Source: JBAZJN01 sp041651295
Lineage (GTDB): Bacteria; Patescibacteriota; UBA1384; XYA2-FULL-43-10; CAINNR01
Direction of reading: 5' to 3'
Length of the DNA stretch: 64,000 nt
NCBI GenBank assembly: GCA_041651295.1
Contig: JBAZJN010000003.1
Coordinates: 1-64,000 of the forward strand
The translations under genes were made by a program, and so were the position numbers. Below, in pieces: positions 23,890-32,329 of the stretch; positions within the stretch are counted from its first letter, which is position 1; every line of letters starts with the position of its first letter. The notes under the pieces were generated by a model. That model saw only the letters and a list, made by a program, of their open reading frames with translations, ran no database searches and was not told the DNA's origin.

Positions 23890-24285
23890 TTATTTTGAAG
23901 ACTTTTCTTCTTCCGGCTCCTCCTCCGGCTTTTCATCTTTTGTTTCAATTGCGTCACCAGCTTGGTCTGGCATTGCAGACTTGCCAATAAAGATAGCTCC
24001 TTGTTTGATAATAAGAGACTTGGCATTGATATCCCCAATAACTTTTCCGGTGGGATTTATCTCAAGTTTTTCCGAAGCCTCAATTAAACCTTTGATAGTT
24101 CCCGAAACTTCGATAACTTTTGCCGCAACCGGGCCTTTGATCATCGCGGTTTCACCGACTGTGATATTATCATCGCTGCGCACCTCCCCTTCAACAGATC
24201 CGTTAACCTGAATAGAACCTTGATTTTTTAGATTGCCTTTGAGGTTCACATTCAAACCTATCACAGTGTCAACGCTTTCAACCAT
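23890..24285 (-). CDS. Bactofilin, polymer-forming cytoskeletal protein
   Basis: 131 aa from ATG at 24285, with AAGGAG upstream. The DUF583 beta-helix repeats are visible (VIGLNVNLKGNLKNQGSIQV, GSVEGEVRSDDNITVGE, IKGPVAAKVIEVSG, GLIEASEKLEINPTGKVIGDI). A disordered acidic tail (KPEEEPEEEKSSK) follows. Bactofilins polymerise without nucleotides at the membrane and shape cells or anchor wall enzymes. It is transcribed before the kinase-like gene. Confidence 0.93.
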   Translation of the reverse strand: MVESVDTVIGLNVNLKGNLKNQGSIQVNGSVEGEVRSDDNITVGETAMIKGPVAAKVIEVSGTIKGLIEASEKLEINPTGKVIGDINAKSLIIKQGAIFIGKSAMPDQAGDAIETKDEKPEEEPEEEKSSK

Positions 24286-24432
24286 TCTTTCTCCTTTCAA
24301 TCCCCTAATTGTTGTATATGTAATTTATTATAGAATATACTAGCATACTTGACGGAATTTAGACAGAAATTGTCCTACATAACTTAACCTAACAAAAAAA
24401 ATATTCTTTTGGAAGAGGCCAAACACTTAGCC

Positions 24433-24461
24433 TTTACTTCTATTGACAAACTTGCTACAAT
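24433..24461 (+). promoter_or_regulatory. uvrA promoter
   Basis: TTTACT (24433-24438), 17-nt spacer, TACAAT (24456-24461); start codon 35 nt downstream. I see no LexA-type SOS box around it. Confidence 0.5.
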
Positions 24462-24496
24462 ACCTAGCAGTTTGGCTATAAATTTAGTACTAATAT

Positions 24497-27316
24497 ATGA
24501 ACAAAATAAAAATCATCGGCGCCAGAGAACATAATTTGAAAAATGTCTCTCTTGAAATCCCGCGAGACAAAATGGTTGTTATTACCGGACTCTCCGGTTC
24601 GGGAAAATCATCATTGGCCTTTGATACCATTTTTGCCGAGGGACAGCGAAGATATGTTGAAAGTTTATCTTCGTATGCCAGACAATTTCTCGGCGTGATG
24701 GAAAAGCCGGACGTTGATTATATCGAAGGCCTGTCGCCGGCTATTTCTATTGACCAAAAATCCGCGTCCAATAATCCCAGATCAACCGTGGGGACAATCA
24801 CGGAAATATACGATTATTTAAGATTGCTTTTCGCCAGAATCGGTATTCCTCATTGCCCAAACTGTAAAAAACCGGTCAAACAACAAACTCCGACGCAAAT
24901 CGCCAACCAGCTGCTCAATAATACTACTGAGACACTCAGGGTAATGATTCTGGCAATTTTGGTTTCAGATAGAAAAGGCGAACACCAAGATGTTTTTGCC
25001 CGAATAAGAAAATCCGGATTCTCGCGGGTTCGGGTCGATGGAGCCGTCATGGACATCGACGAAGCAGAATCAAAGGAACTGGATCGACAAAAAAAACACA
25101 CGATTGAGGTGGTAATTGATCGGTTGATAATTGAGCACGGTGGCAAAGACAAAAGTACGGAGATGAGACTTTTTGATTCTATTGAAAAAGCATTGGAAAT
25201 TGGCGGAGGCTATATAAAAGTTGCGTACATTGACAAGAAAACAGAAGAGCAATTTTCTGAACAATTCGCTTGTCCCGACTGCAACATATCACTACCGGAA
25301 ATTGCGCCTAGATCATTTTCATTTAACTCTCCACATGGCGCTTGCCCGAGATGCCAAGGCCTGGGAACAATATTGGAGATTGATCCGAAACTGATTCTTC
25401 CCAATCCTCGCTTAACAATTCTCGAAGGAGCTATTAGACCTTGGTCCAAAACAGCTTCCAATTCGACTTGGTACATGGCCGGATTAAGAGCGATGGCAGA
25501 CAAGCACAAGATTCCGCTAGACAAACCGATCGGACAATTAAAAAAAGAACATCTTCGGAAGGTGCTCTACGGCACTGATGAAGATCGTTACGACGTTTCG
25601 GGTTATTCATTGAAATACGAAGGTATTATTTCAAATTTAGAGCGACGCTACAAAGAGACGCAGAGCGATTATATACGTTCGGAAATTGAAAAATACATGG
25701 TAAACCGAGTTTGCCCGGTTTGCCAGGGGCAAAGACTCCGACCTGAAATTTTGGGAATTACGATCACCGATAAAAATATCATCGAAGTTTCGGATATGAC
25801 TATTGATAGTTGCTACAGTTTTTTTCAGGGACTTGAAGAAAAATTAAATGAAGAACAGAAAATTATCGCAAACCAAATAATTAAGGAGATAAAAGCAAGG
25901 TTATCCTTTCTTCTGAATGTAGGTCTGCCATATCTTACTATTAATCGAAATGCCGCCACCCTTTCGGGCGGGGAAGCACAAAGAATCAGATTGGCGACTC
26001 AAATTGGGTCCGGACTCCAAGGTGTGTTATACATTTTGGATGAACCATCTATCGGTTTGCATCAGAAAGATAATTCCAAACTGTTAAAAACTTTAACCAA
26101 CTTAAGAGACTTGGGAAATTCAATAATAATTGTCGAACATGATGAAGAAACAATCCGATCCGCTGATTGGCTAATTGATGTCGGCCCCGGCGCCGGTGAA
26201 GCAGGCGGCAAAATCATTTTTGAGGGCACACCAAAAGAAATTGAAAAAGCCGATTCAATTACCGGTGAATACTTATCAGGAAAAAAGAAAATCGCCACCC
26301 CTAAAATTAGAAGAGATGGTAACGGTAATAAAATTTCCATTTTGAAAGCCAGAGCCAATAATTTGAAAGATCTCGATGTTGAAATCCCGCTAAATACGTT
26401 TACTTGCATTACAGGAGTTTCTGGCTCGGGCAAATCTACTTTAATTAATGATATCCTGTCGAAATCGCTGGCTAAAAAATTCTACCATGCAAAAGAAGTC
26501 CCAGGAGAGCATGAAGATATTGCCGGCACGGAAAATATTGATAAAGTAATAACGATTGACCAATCCCCGATCGGCAAGACTCCCAGGAGTAATCCGGCAA
26601 CATATACGGCAGTCTTTACTTTTATTCGAGAATTGTTTGCTTCAACAGTTGAAGCAAAACTTCGAGGCTATAAGTCGGGACGCTTTTCTTTTAATGTTAA
26701 AGGAGGCAGATGCGAACGCTGCCATGGTTGCGGAGTTTTAAAGATTGAAATGCACTTTTTGCCGAATGTTTACATTAGCTGCCCGGAGTGTAAAGGCGCA
26801 AGATATAACCACGAGGCGCTTGAAATTCATTATAAGGATAAAAATATATCCGAAGTTCTTGATATGACCGTAGATGAAGCGTTGAAATTTTTTGAAAATA
26901 TTCCGGTAATAAAACCAAAACTCCAAGTGCTTTCTGAGGTTGGTCTGGGATATATTAAACTTGGACAGCCAGCAACTACTTTGTCCGGCGGAGAAGCTCA
27001 AAGAATTAAATTGGCTACCGAACTTTCCCGCAAATCAACCGGCAGAACATTATATATTTTAGACGAACCGACTACAGGTCTGCATTTTGAAGATGTTAGT
27101 AAACTTCTTGGAGTACTTATGGCTTTGGTTGACAAAGGAAATACTGTTGTGGTTATCGAACATAATTTAGACGTTATTAAATCGGCTGATTATATTATTG
27201 ACTTGGGACCCGACGGCGGTGCGGCCGGCGGAGAAATTGTTGCCTTGGGAACTCCGGAAGATGTGGCCAAAAACTCAAAGTCATACACCGGCCAGTATTT
27301 AAAAAAAGTTTTATAA
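24497..27316 (+). CDS. uvrA: Excinuclease ABC subunit A
   Basis: 939 aa, full length. Two ABC ATPase modules with Walker A GLSGSGKSSLAFDT and GVSGSGKSTLIND, signatures LSGGEAQRIRLATQ and LSGGEAQRIKLATE, and Walker B YILDEPSIGLH and YILDEPTTGLH. Zinc modules are CPNCKKP...CPDC, CPVCQG and CERCHGCG...CPEC. It recognises DNA lesions and loads UvrB (8.9 kb). Confidence 0.98.
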   Translation: MNKIKIIGAREHNLKNVSLEIPRDKMVVITGLSGSGKSSLAFDTIFAEGQRRYVESLSSYARQFLGVMEKPDVDYIEGLSPAISIDQKSASNNPRSTVGTITEIYDYLRLLFARIGIPHCPNCKKPVKQQTPTQIANQLLNNTTETLRVMILAILVSDRKGEHQDVFARIRKSGFSRVRVDGAVMDIDEAESKELDRQKKHTIEVVIDRLIIEHGGKDKSTEMRLFDSIEKALEIGGGYIKVAYIDKKTEEQFSEQFACPDCNISLPEIAPRSFSFNSPHGACPRCQGLGTILEIDPKLILPNPRLTILEGAIRPWSKTASNSTWYMAGLRAMADKHKIPLDKPIGQLKKEHLRKVLYGTDEDRYDVSGYSLKYEGIISNLERRYKETQSDYIRSEIEKYMVNRVCPVCQGQRLRPEILGITITDKNIIEVSDMTIDSCYSFFQGLEEKLNEEQKIIANQIIKEIKARLSFLLNVGLPYLTINRNAATLSGGEAQRIRLATQIGSGLQGVLYILDEPSIGLHQKDNSKLLKTLTNLRDLGNSIIIVEHDEETIRSADWLIDVGPGAGEAGGKIIFEGTPKEIEKADSITGEYLSGKKKIATPKIRRDGNGNKISILKARANNLKDLDVEIPLNTFTCITGVSGSGKSTLINDILSKSLAKKFYHAKEVPGEHEDIAGTENIDKVITIDQSPIGKTPRSNPATYTAVFTFIRELFASTVEAKLRGYKSGRFSFNVKGGRCERCHGCGVLKIEMHFLPNVYISCPECKGARYNHEALEIHYKDKNISEVLDMTVDEALKFFENIPVIKPKLQVLSEVGLGYIKLGQPATTLSGGEAQRIKLATELSRKSTGRTLYILDEPTTGLHFEDVSKLLGVLMALVDKGNTVVVIEHNLDVIKSADYIIDLGPDGGAAGGEIVALGTPEDVAKNSKSYTGQYLKKVL

Positions 27317-27393
27317 CAAGACAGCGAAAACTTCGATCTTTAAATCGAGGATGAAGCGATTGATAGTAAAGCCGCAGGCACACAGAGCGTTAA

Positions 27394-27426
27394 AAAATAC
27401 TCTGCGACTTTAACCCAGAGTATTTT
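27394..27426. terminator. Bidirectional terminator
   Basis: AAAATACTCTG (27394-27404) and CAGAGTATTTT (27416-27426) form a perfect 11-bp stem between convergent uvrA and the following membrane gene. Confidence 0.85.
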
Positions 27427-27982
27427 ATAGTTTCTTCGATCTCTTAGCTAGAACTAAAAATAGTACCAATGTAAAAATTGCTACGGTTAAATATTCAGCC
27501 ACGATAAGTTGTCGGCTAAAGTTTGAAGTATCAAAAAAACTAAACGATTTAGTTGAGAATTGAACAAAAAAAGAAATTAATAAAAAAATTGAAACGAGTG
27601 CTGAATAAACGGGTTTGATTCGATTGTGGATAATTAAAAATAACCCCTGTAATCCATAAACGGCGACCCAAAATATCTGGCCGAATGATAATATATCAAA
27701 ACCATTCAGTGTTATCCAAGTTGGATAATAAATAATCGCCGCTATTAGGTAAACAAAACTTGGAATCGAAGCGAACGATAACAAAAAATTATTTTGTTTC
27801 CCATAAATACTGGTCATCCAATGAATTGCTAAAAGCATGGGAAAAATTGGGCAGATAGCGATAAAAGGCCAAAAAAATATCGGCAGGTTTATAATTCGCT
27901 CAAAATCATAAATCAAGGCTGATATCGACCAAATTACATCAATAATAATTAGAATTACCAGGATATTTTTCCTCAGCTGCAT
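27425..27982 (-). CDS. Six-helix membrane protein of unknown function
   Basis: 185 aa with about six hydrophobic segments and a basic end (LAKRSKKL). No conserved motif is recognised. Its stop lies in the shared terminator; divergent from the DUF5665 gene. Confidence 0.7.
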   Translation of the reverse strand: MQLRKNILVILIIIDVIWSISALIYDFERIINLPIFFWPFIAICPIFPMLLAIHWMTSIYGKQNNFLLSFASIPSFVYLIAAIIYYPTWITLNGFDILSFGQIFWVAVYGLQGLFLIIHNRIKPVYSALVSIFLLISFFVQFSTKSFSFFDTSNFSRQLIVAEYLTVAIFTLVLFLVLAKRSKKL

Positions 27983-28006
27983 AGATTAAGTATACTAAAG
28001 TTGTGA

Positions 28007-28012
28007 TATAAT
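28007..28012 (+). promoter_or_regulatory. Extended -10 promoter of the DUF5665 gene
   Basis: TGATATAAT: TATAAT with the TGN extension. GGAGG (28020-28024) is only 5 nt before the ATG, so the leader is about 10 nt. Confidence 0.5.
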
Positions 28013-28029
28013 TAGCAGTGGAGGCCTAA

Positions 28030-28266
28030 ATGGAAAATGAAAAAAATCTGATTGAATCAATTATTAAACTCAAGAGAGCGACTGACCGGTCAAATAGTCT
28101 AGGCTGGATGATACTAAAAGGTATTTTCTATAGCATTGGCTGGGTAATTGGTCTAGGTATTATTGCAACAATCTTGTTTTACATTCTTCCACAGACGGGA
28201 GAAGGAAATATTATCGGCAAATTTATCCACGCCATGTCCGACGCCCTCCGTCAAAACAATTATTGA
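28030..28266 (+). CDS. DUF5665-family single-pass membrane protein
   Basis: 78 aa. N-terminal amphipathic helix (NLIESIIKLKRATDRSNS), then GMILKGIF-like basic joint and one membrane helix (about 34-56), then GNIIGKFIHAMSDALRQ. This matches the DUF5665 layout as I remember it. The stop codon lies within the -35 of the ssrA promoter. Confidence 0.7.
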   Translation: MENEKNLIESIIKLKRATDRSNSLGWMILKGIFYSIGWVIGLGIIATILFYILPQTGEGNIIGKFIHAMSDALRQNNY

Positions 28267-28291
28267 CAGTAGATAAAGTTTGTTCTATAAT
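28263..28291 (+). promoter_or_regulatory. Consensus ssrA promoter
   Basis: Perfect TTGACA (28263-28268), 17-nt spacer, perfect TATAAT (28286-28291). The tmRNA 5' end is about 50 nt after the predicted start. Confidence 0.9.
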
Positions 28292-28347
28292 TATTTTGTT
28301 TCGATATTCGGGTTTCGAATTTCGAAATTCTGGCATCGGCGGATTAT

Positions 28348-28733
28348 GGGGCTGTATTAGCTTCGACAGAAGGATTTTAGATACACTATTGCAAGCAGGT
28401 AAGCCATGACCTTAACAATGCAAACTTTAAGTGCAAAAACACTTACAGAAAAAGTTAAAACTGCTTTCGCAGGATTAGCTCTTTCGCCAGTCGCCGCTTA
28501 ATTGCAGCGACCGTTCACTTGAAATCTACTCGAATTTCGAGATTCGAACGTCATACTTCGAGTTGCACTTAGCCTGACTCCTTAGCGGTTTAAGTCAAGA
28601 TATTCTAAGGATAGACTGACGATTTTTTGCAGCGACTTTACCGTCAGTTCGAAAACTTTTAGTCGTTGATAAGCTTGTAGAAAATTTTGTGTCTACCTTT
28701 TGGACAGGGGTGCAACTCCCCTCAGCTCCACCA
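28348..28733 (+). ncRNA. ssrA: Transfer-messenger RNA
   Basis: The 5' acceptor GGGGCTG pairs with 3' CAGCTCC, followed by A and encoded CCA. Near the 3' end the T-arm (ACAGGGGTGCAACTCCCCT) is visible. The tag frame starts with resume codon GCA at 28433 and runs 22 codons to TAA (28499-28501). The tag begins AKTLTEKVKTAF and ends ALSPVAA, the hydrophobic degradation end. Several pseudoknot-like foldbacks follow (CTCGAATTTCGAG). It rescues stalled ribosomes together with SmpB (34.3 kb). A mobile element is integrated at its 3' end. Confidence 0.97.
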
Positions 28734-30237
28734 TATCGTTTTTTTGGTCGTTTTTGACCATTTCAATATCCCGAATTAGCTTCAAAATAGGACTAATTTC
28801 GGGGGTGTAAACTTTTTTGACAGAATTTATAAAAATGTCCTGTTTTGAAATCAAAAGTTTACACTCTATTTTGTCGGCATGTTCAAGTCCCCACCAGTTC
28901 GTTTTTAATTCTTTGATATAGCCGACTGAAAACTCAACAAACTCAATAAAATCATTCTCAATATTTCCTGTTTCTGTGATCTCTTTTTCAAGTTCGACAA
29001 TCTCCGCTTTCTTTTTCTCGATTGATTCTTTTAACTCCTCCGCAATATCTGGATGGCTGATAACGCCTTCTGCTAGTTTTGTTTTCTCGTCTTTTAGTTT
29101 CGCCAACCTGATATTAAGCTGTTTTAACAGCGAGAAGCTATCTTTTTGCTGTTCTGTCCAAACCCTTCGCAAAGCGTTCTTAAAACCCTCCGTGTTGCTC
29201 TCAACCATCTCTATGTTACCCAAAAGCTCATCAGTCCACTCGTGAGCGTTTTGCTTCTTAATCACCTTGTGACAACCCCTGCAACGATACTCCTCGCCAA
29301 TCCAATTATTTTTGCCGTTTCTGTGATCGTAGCCAACTATTTTTTTATCCAAACAATCACCGCAATAAAACAAATTCGAAAGCGGGTATTTTGGATTGTG
29401 TTGTTTTCTTTGAAACTTCCGCATTTTATTATCAACAATTAGTTGTAATTCTTCCCATTCTTCTAGAGTGATCATTGCTTTGTGCAGTCCTTTGTCGTTC
29501 CACAGCTCTTTGTCCCAAGTTTTAACTCTTAATGCTCCTGCATAATAGGGGTCTTTTAATAACCTCCGAAAAATATCAATTCGAATTAGTTTGCCACTAG
29601 GTGCTGTATAACCTTGATTTGTCAATCGTGCAAACGCCTCATTAACAGTGTATCGTTGCGTCAATACCTCTCTAAACGCCTTTTGGAGCGATCCAAAGCG
29701 AGCTGGATCTGGAATATGAAAACCATCTTCCGTTCCCTTGGCGTAACCCTGGTGAAGTGGGAATGGCCAATATCCAAGAGAGACTCGAGCCTTAAGCCCA
29801 CGAAGCGATTTACCAGCTCTTTCATCATTACTCATTTCTGCTTGGAGAATTTTTAGTAATTTCCCGACTTTTGCTGCTGTTGTATTCTCATTTAATTCAG
29901 GTGAAGATGCATAATAAACAATTACCCCTAACTTTTCAAATTCGACTTCATACCAGTAAAACTCTTTTATACATCTCATAAAACGGTCAACTTCATCTAC
30001 AAGCAAATATTTAACTTGACGATTTGCCTTACAAAATTCAAATGCTTGTTTCAAATCTTTTCTAGCAAGGTTTTTCCCAGCTCTGCTGGACTGATCCACT
30101 GACCATTGTTTAACAATAGGAGCATCAAGAAGTTCTGATGCTTTTTTAACGCTTGATTCCTGCCTCTCTAGGCTGTTGCCTTCAATTTTTTGCTCCAATG
30201 TGGATACACGACACAGAGCAATAGATTTTATGCTCAT
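28693..30237 (-). CDS. Large serine recombinase of the ssrA-integrated element
   Basis: 514 aa from ATG at 30237, with GGAGG upstream. Resolvase domain with catalytic serine in IALCRVSTLEQ, DEVDRFMR and FEKLGVIVYYAS, then the recombinase domain (VSLGYWPFPLHQGY, RLLKDPYYAGALRVKTWD), a zinc ribbon (CGDCLDKK...CRGCHKVI) and a long coiled coil. It catalyses element integration and excision. The last nine sense codons (RGVAPLSKR) and the TAG are antisense to the tmRNA T-arm. At the element's other end an in-frame alternative tail exists (33514-33612), giving 537 aa in the excised form. Confidence 0.93.
   Translation of the reverse strand: MSIKSIALCRVSTLEQKIEGNSLERQESSVKKASELLDAPIVKQWSVDQSSRAGKNLARKDLKQAFEFCKANRQVKYLLVDEVDRFMRCIKEFYWYEVEFEKLGVIVYYASSPELNENTTAAKVGKLLKILQAEMSNDERAGKSLRGLKARVSLGYWPFPLHQGYAKGTEDGFHIPDPARFGSLQKAFREVLTQRYTVNEAFARLTNQGYTAPSGKLIRIDIFRRLLKDPYYAGALRVKTWDKELWNDKGLHKAMITLEEWEELQLIVDNKMRKFQRKQHNPKYPLSNLFYCGDCLDKKIVGYDHRNGKNNWIGEEYRCRGCHKVIKKQNAHEWTDELLGNIEMVESNTEGFKNALRRVWTEQQKDSFSLLKQLNIRLAKLKDEKTKLAEGVISHPDIAEELKESIEKKKAEIVELEKEITETGNIENDFIEFVEFSVGYIKELKTNWWGLEHADKIECKLLISKQDIFINSVKKVYTPEISPILKLIRDIEMVKNDQKNDMVELRGVAPLSKR
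28723..28733 (+). repeat. Attachment-site copy inside the tmRNA 3' end
   Basis: CAGCTCCACCA: the tmRNA acceptor strand, discriminator and CCA. Identical to 33613-33623. Confidence 0.85.
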
Positions 30238-30262
30238 TTTTATTTCCTCCGCCAACACAAAA

Positions 30263-30354
30263 GGCAGCCTCTGGACAATCCGCTACGACACGGAATGAAG
30301 AGACTGCCATTTGCGTCAACAAGTAATAATTGATTGTGTCGTAGTTTATTGTCC
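30263..30354 (-). promoter_or_regulatory. Predicted pseudoknot leader before the recombinase
   Basis: Two interleaved inverted repeats: 30263-30272 with 30299-30308 (9 of 10 pairs), and 30273-30291 with 30336-30354 (GGACAAT plus CTACGACAC, each perfect, separated by a 3-nt bulge). The order a-b-a'-b' is that of an H-type pseudoknot. It sits 13 nt upstream of the recombinase ribosome-binding site, so control of its translation is plausible. Confidence 0.6.
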
Positions 30355-30361
30355 ATATTTA

Positions 30362-30508
30362 TTATACTCTTTCCTTAATTTTTAATAAAGATTCTTTGAT
30401 TTTTTTCTTTCTATATTGTTTATACAAAAATCTTGCCCAAGCTTCGTTTTCTTGTTCAATGATTTTACTGTTTATCGTCTTATTTGTTTTTATGCTATCA
30501 TCGTTCAT
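30362..30508 (-). CDS. 48-aa basic protein upstream of the recombinase
   Basis: A frame from ATG at 30508 to TAA at 30362: NDDSIKTNKTINSKIIEQEN followed by an aromatic-basic stretch (AWARFLYKQYRKKKIKES). Highly charged, probably helical. The ribosome-binding site is weak. Its position just before the recombinase suggests an accessory such as a directionality factor, but no motif proves this. Confidence 0.5.
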   Translation of the reverse strand: MNDDSIKTNKTINSKIIEQENEAWARFLYKQYRKKKIKESLLKIKERV

Positions 30509-30578
30509 TCTTATACGAATTTGTTAGATTTTGAATATTTTTACCCTTGATTTCTTATGTTTATTTAGAATAAAGGCA

Positions 30579-30737
30579 TTATTTGTTAGCCCATGGTCTG
30601 AACGGAAAAAGTGAGCAATTTTCTAGCAAACAATCAGTTTTTGTCTGGTGGCACATACAGTCATAACATTTAGCTTTGATTGCTTTTTCGATCTCCACTT
30701 TGAATCCAGTCAATCTTTTCTTTTTTTCTCGATTCAT
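30579..30737 (-). CDS. 52-aa cysteine-cluster protein of phage/element type
   Basis: ATG at 30737 follows AAGGAA. The C-terminal half, KAIKAKCYDCMCH then DCLLENCSLFPFRPW, resembles a small phage-associated zinc motif (IxxxCxxC...DCxxxxCPLYPFR) that I recall from prophages. Four to six cysteines and a histidine could bind zinc. It would be the first gene of a minus-strand operon with the 48-aa gene and the recombinase. Function unknown. Confidence 0.65.
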   Translation of the reverse strand: MNREKKKRLTGFKVEIEKAIKAKCYDCMCHQTKTDCLLENCSLFPFRPWANK

Positions 30738-30759
30738 TCAATTCCTTTCAAAAGAAAAT

Positions 30760-30847
30760 CCCTGTAGTAACAGAACGAAAACTACAAGGATTATCTTTGT
30801 TCTGTTAATAAATTTTTTACAAAAAAAGGCAGCGTTGAGTGCTGCCT
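30760..30847 (-). promoter_or_regulatory. Terminator/attenuator and second predicted pseudoknot of the recombinase operon
   Basis: On the minus strand, AGGCAGC/GCTGCCT (30827-30833 and 30841-30847) followed by seven T (30821-30827) is an intrinsic terminator placed before the operon. Just after it, 30760-30767 pairs with 30782-30789 (one wobble) and 30769-30776 pairs perfectly with 30799-30806, again an interleaved pseudoknot order. Confidence 0.55.
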
Positions 30848-31186
30848 ACAAAAAAGAGACTAAACTAAATAAAGAATAGACATGCACCCAGGTGCATCGG
30901 CTATTCTCCGTCAGGTTTAATCTCGCCAGTAAATAAGAGATTGATAATGGATTTTGGTTTTCCATTTAAGCAAAGCCAATTGCTTAACGATTTTTCCAGA
31001 TTTCTCCACTAGATGTTATTTACTGATAACACGGAACTAATTTCCCATTCAGAAGAATGTTTTATAAATGTTCGAAGAACAATTCAATTTTATCGCTAAA
31101 TTGGTGACTTGTCAAATTTCATTAAAATTATGTTGTAGCGTCGGCACGATTGAATCTTGTCAGCTAATTTGGTAGTATTTAATCGT

Positions 31187-31311
31187 CTAGGTAACCATGG
31201 CGAATTGGCTATTTTTGCCAACGAACGATTATGCCCGATATAGGGCAGTCGTTCGAAAAACTGGGCGTAATCCGCCTGGTTGCCTAGACAGCTAGAACGG
31301 CTGTCCTTTTT
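31187..31311 (+). ncRNA. Structured RNA with terminator carried by the ssrA element
   Basis: Closing helix CTAGGTAACC/GGTTGCCTAG (31187-31196 and 31278-31287, one wobble) encloses two hairpins: TTGGC/GCCAA (31205-31221) and CGAACGA...GCCC/GGGC...TCGTTCG (31222-31255). It is followed at once by a terminator hairpin GACAGC/GCTGTC (31287-31305) and T run. This is a compact multibranch RNA of about 125 nt. It precedes a membrane-protein gene, so it is either a small RNA or a leader. Confidence 0.6.
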
Positions 31312-31336
31312 ATTCAATGAAAATAATTGAAATAAA

Positions 31337-31615
31337 ATGAAAAAAATAATAGTGAGAGTCAAAGCGTTTTGTGCATTAATTGTTTGTCTGGCGATTATTT
31401 TGATGACCACAGTGGGGTTCCAGTGGGCAATTTGGACGGGGTTGTATCCAAGCAGCCTATTCTTGGTGATTATTGCTTGCCCGATAGCGTTGCTTACTGC
31501 GATTTGGGTACTAATTGAGTTTGGCAAGCTTATTCCTGACCTTTTCAAAGTGGTAATTACTGGAAAAGAAATTTATTATTCAGCAGATGATGACTATCAT
31601 TATCCAACTTGCTGA
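31337..31615 (+). CDS. Two-helix membrane protein, element cargo
   Basis: 92 aa with hydrophobic segments at about 10-33 and 40-66, and an acidic, Tyr-rich end (EIYYSADDDYHYPTC). No ribosome-binding site is obvious. No family recognised. It follows the structured RNA by 25 nt. Confidence 0.5.
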   Translation: MKKIIVRVKAFCALIVCLAIILMTTVGFQWAIWTGLYPSSLFLVIIACPIALLTAIWVLIEFGKLIPDLFKVVITGKEIYYSADDDYHYPTC

Positions 31616-31718
31616 TTAAAATAATAACAGTATCGTGGATAGAAAGGCCTCGTAGATCAATTTATGCTCGAATTAGATAGTTTGCAAGAATAATAAAGTA
31701 ATTTAGAAAGAAGATAAA

Positions 31719-32105
31719 ATGACCGAATCTAACATTGCGAAAGTTTCGGCCAAAAAATGGTATCAAAAGCCTTTTTGGTTGATCGGTTTAGTTGTTCTTG
31801 CTTTCGGGAGTATTAGTGATAGTACAAGCGTCGAGCGGTTTTTAATCTTGATTTTTGTAATTACAGGAATTTTATTCTTATTGTGGTTTTATTCTGCCAT
31901 GAAAACGAAACATAAATTTTTTGCATTTACAATTTCAATGTTTATTACAATAATTTTGTTGATTGTATTGTTCCTGTTATTAAATTGGATCAAATGCGGG
32001 GGTTCTTACTATGGAATTTTTGGTGGAAGATGTCCAACCTATCGAGAATCAATTTATAGTACTTCATCAACTACTTCTGGGAAAAAAGGTTTAGATAAGT
32101 ATTAA
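31719..32105 (+). CDS. Three-helix membrane protein, element cargo
   Basis: 128 aa with three hydrophobic segments (about 18-36, 42-60, 68-92) and a soluble tail with two cysteines (CGGSYYGIFGGRC). AGAAAGAAG precedes the ATG. Same strand as the preceding membrane protein. No family recognised. Confidence 0.65.
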   Translation: MTESNIAKVSAKKWYQKPFWLIGLVVLAFGSISDSTSVERFLILIFVITGILFLLWFYSAMKTKHKFFAFTISMFITIILLIVLFLLLNWIKCGGSYYGIFGGRCPTYRESIYSTSSTTSGKKGLDKY

Positions 32106-32329
32106 GTAGTTTTAACTATTTTAGTATTGGAGTTAGAACTACAATAAAAGTATAATTTACTTTGACATTAGTTAATAGAAAAGACTTGATACTGAAATTG
32201 TTGCATTTTGTTGCATAACTAAATATTTTTGCTGCAATTCTGTGTTCGTCATATTGAAACAGAGGGGGTGGGATAAGAATCATTTTTCGGGGGTATGGCA
32301 CATTCATTTTTCTATCTTCATTTGTCAAA

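Noticed and set aside
24420..24496. LexA SOS box at uvrA
   Set aside because: No palindrome resembling known LexA sites was found; only ordinary promoter elements are visible.
28267..28733. Selenocysteine or UGA recoding in this genome
   Set aside because: TGA ends several clear genes (thrS, the RadC-methylase fusion), so the standard code applies.
30676..30879. Plus-strand reading frame of about 67 codons
   Set aside because: It lies opposite the 52-aa Cys-motif gene and the predicted pseudoknot, lacks a ribosome site and has low-complexity composition.
31096..31548. Minus-strand reading frame of about 150 codons
   Set aside because: It covers the structured RNA and the opposite membrane-protein gene, without a ribosome site or protein-like pattern.
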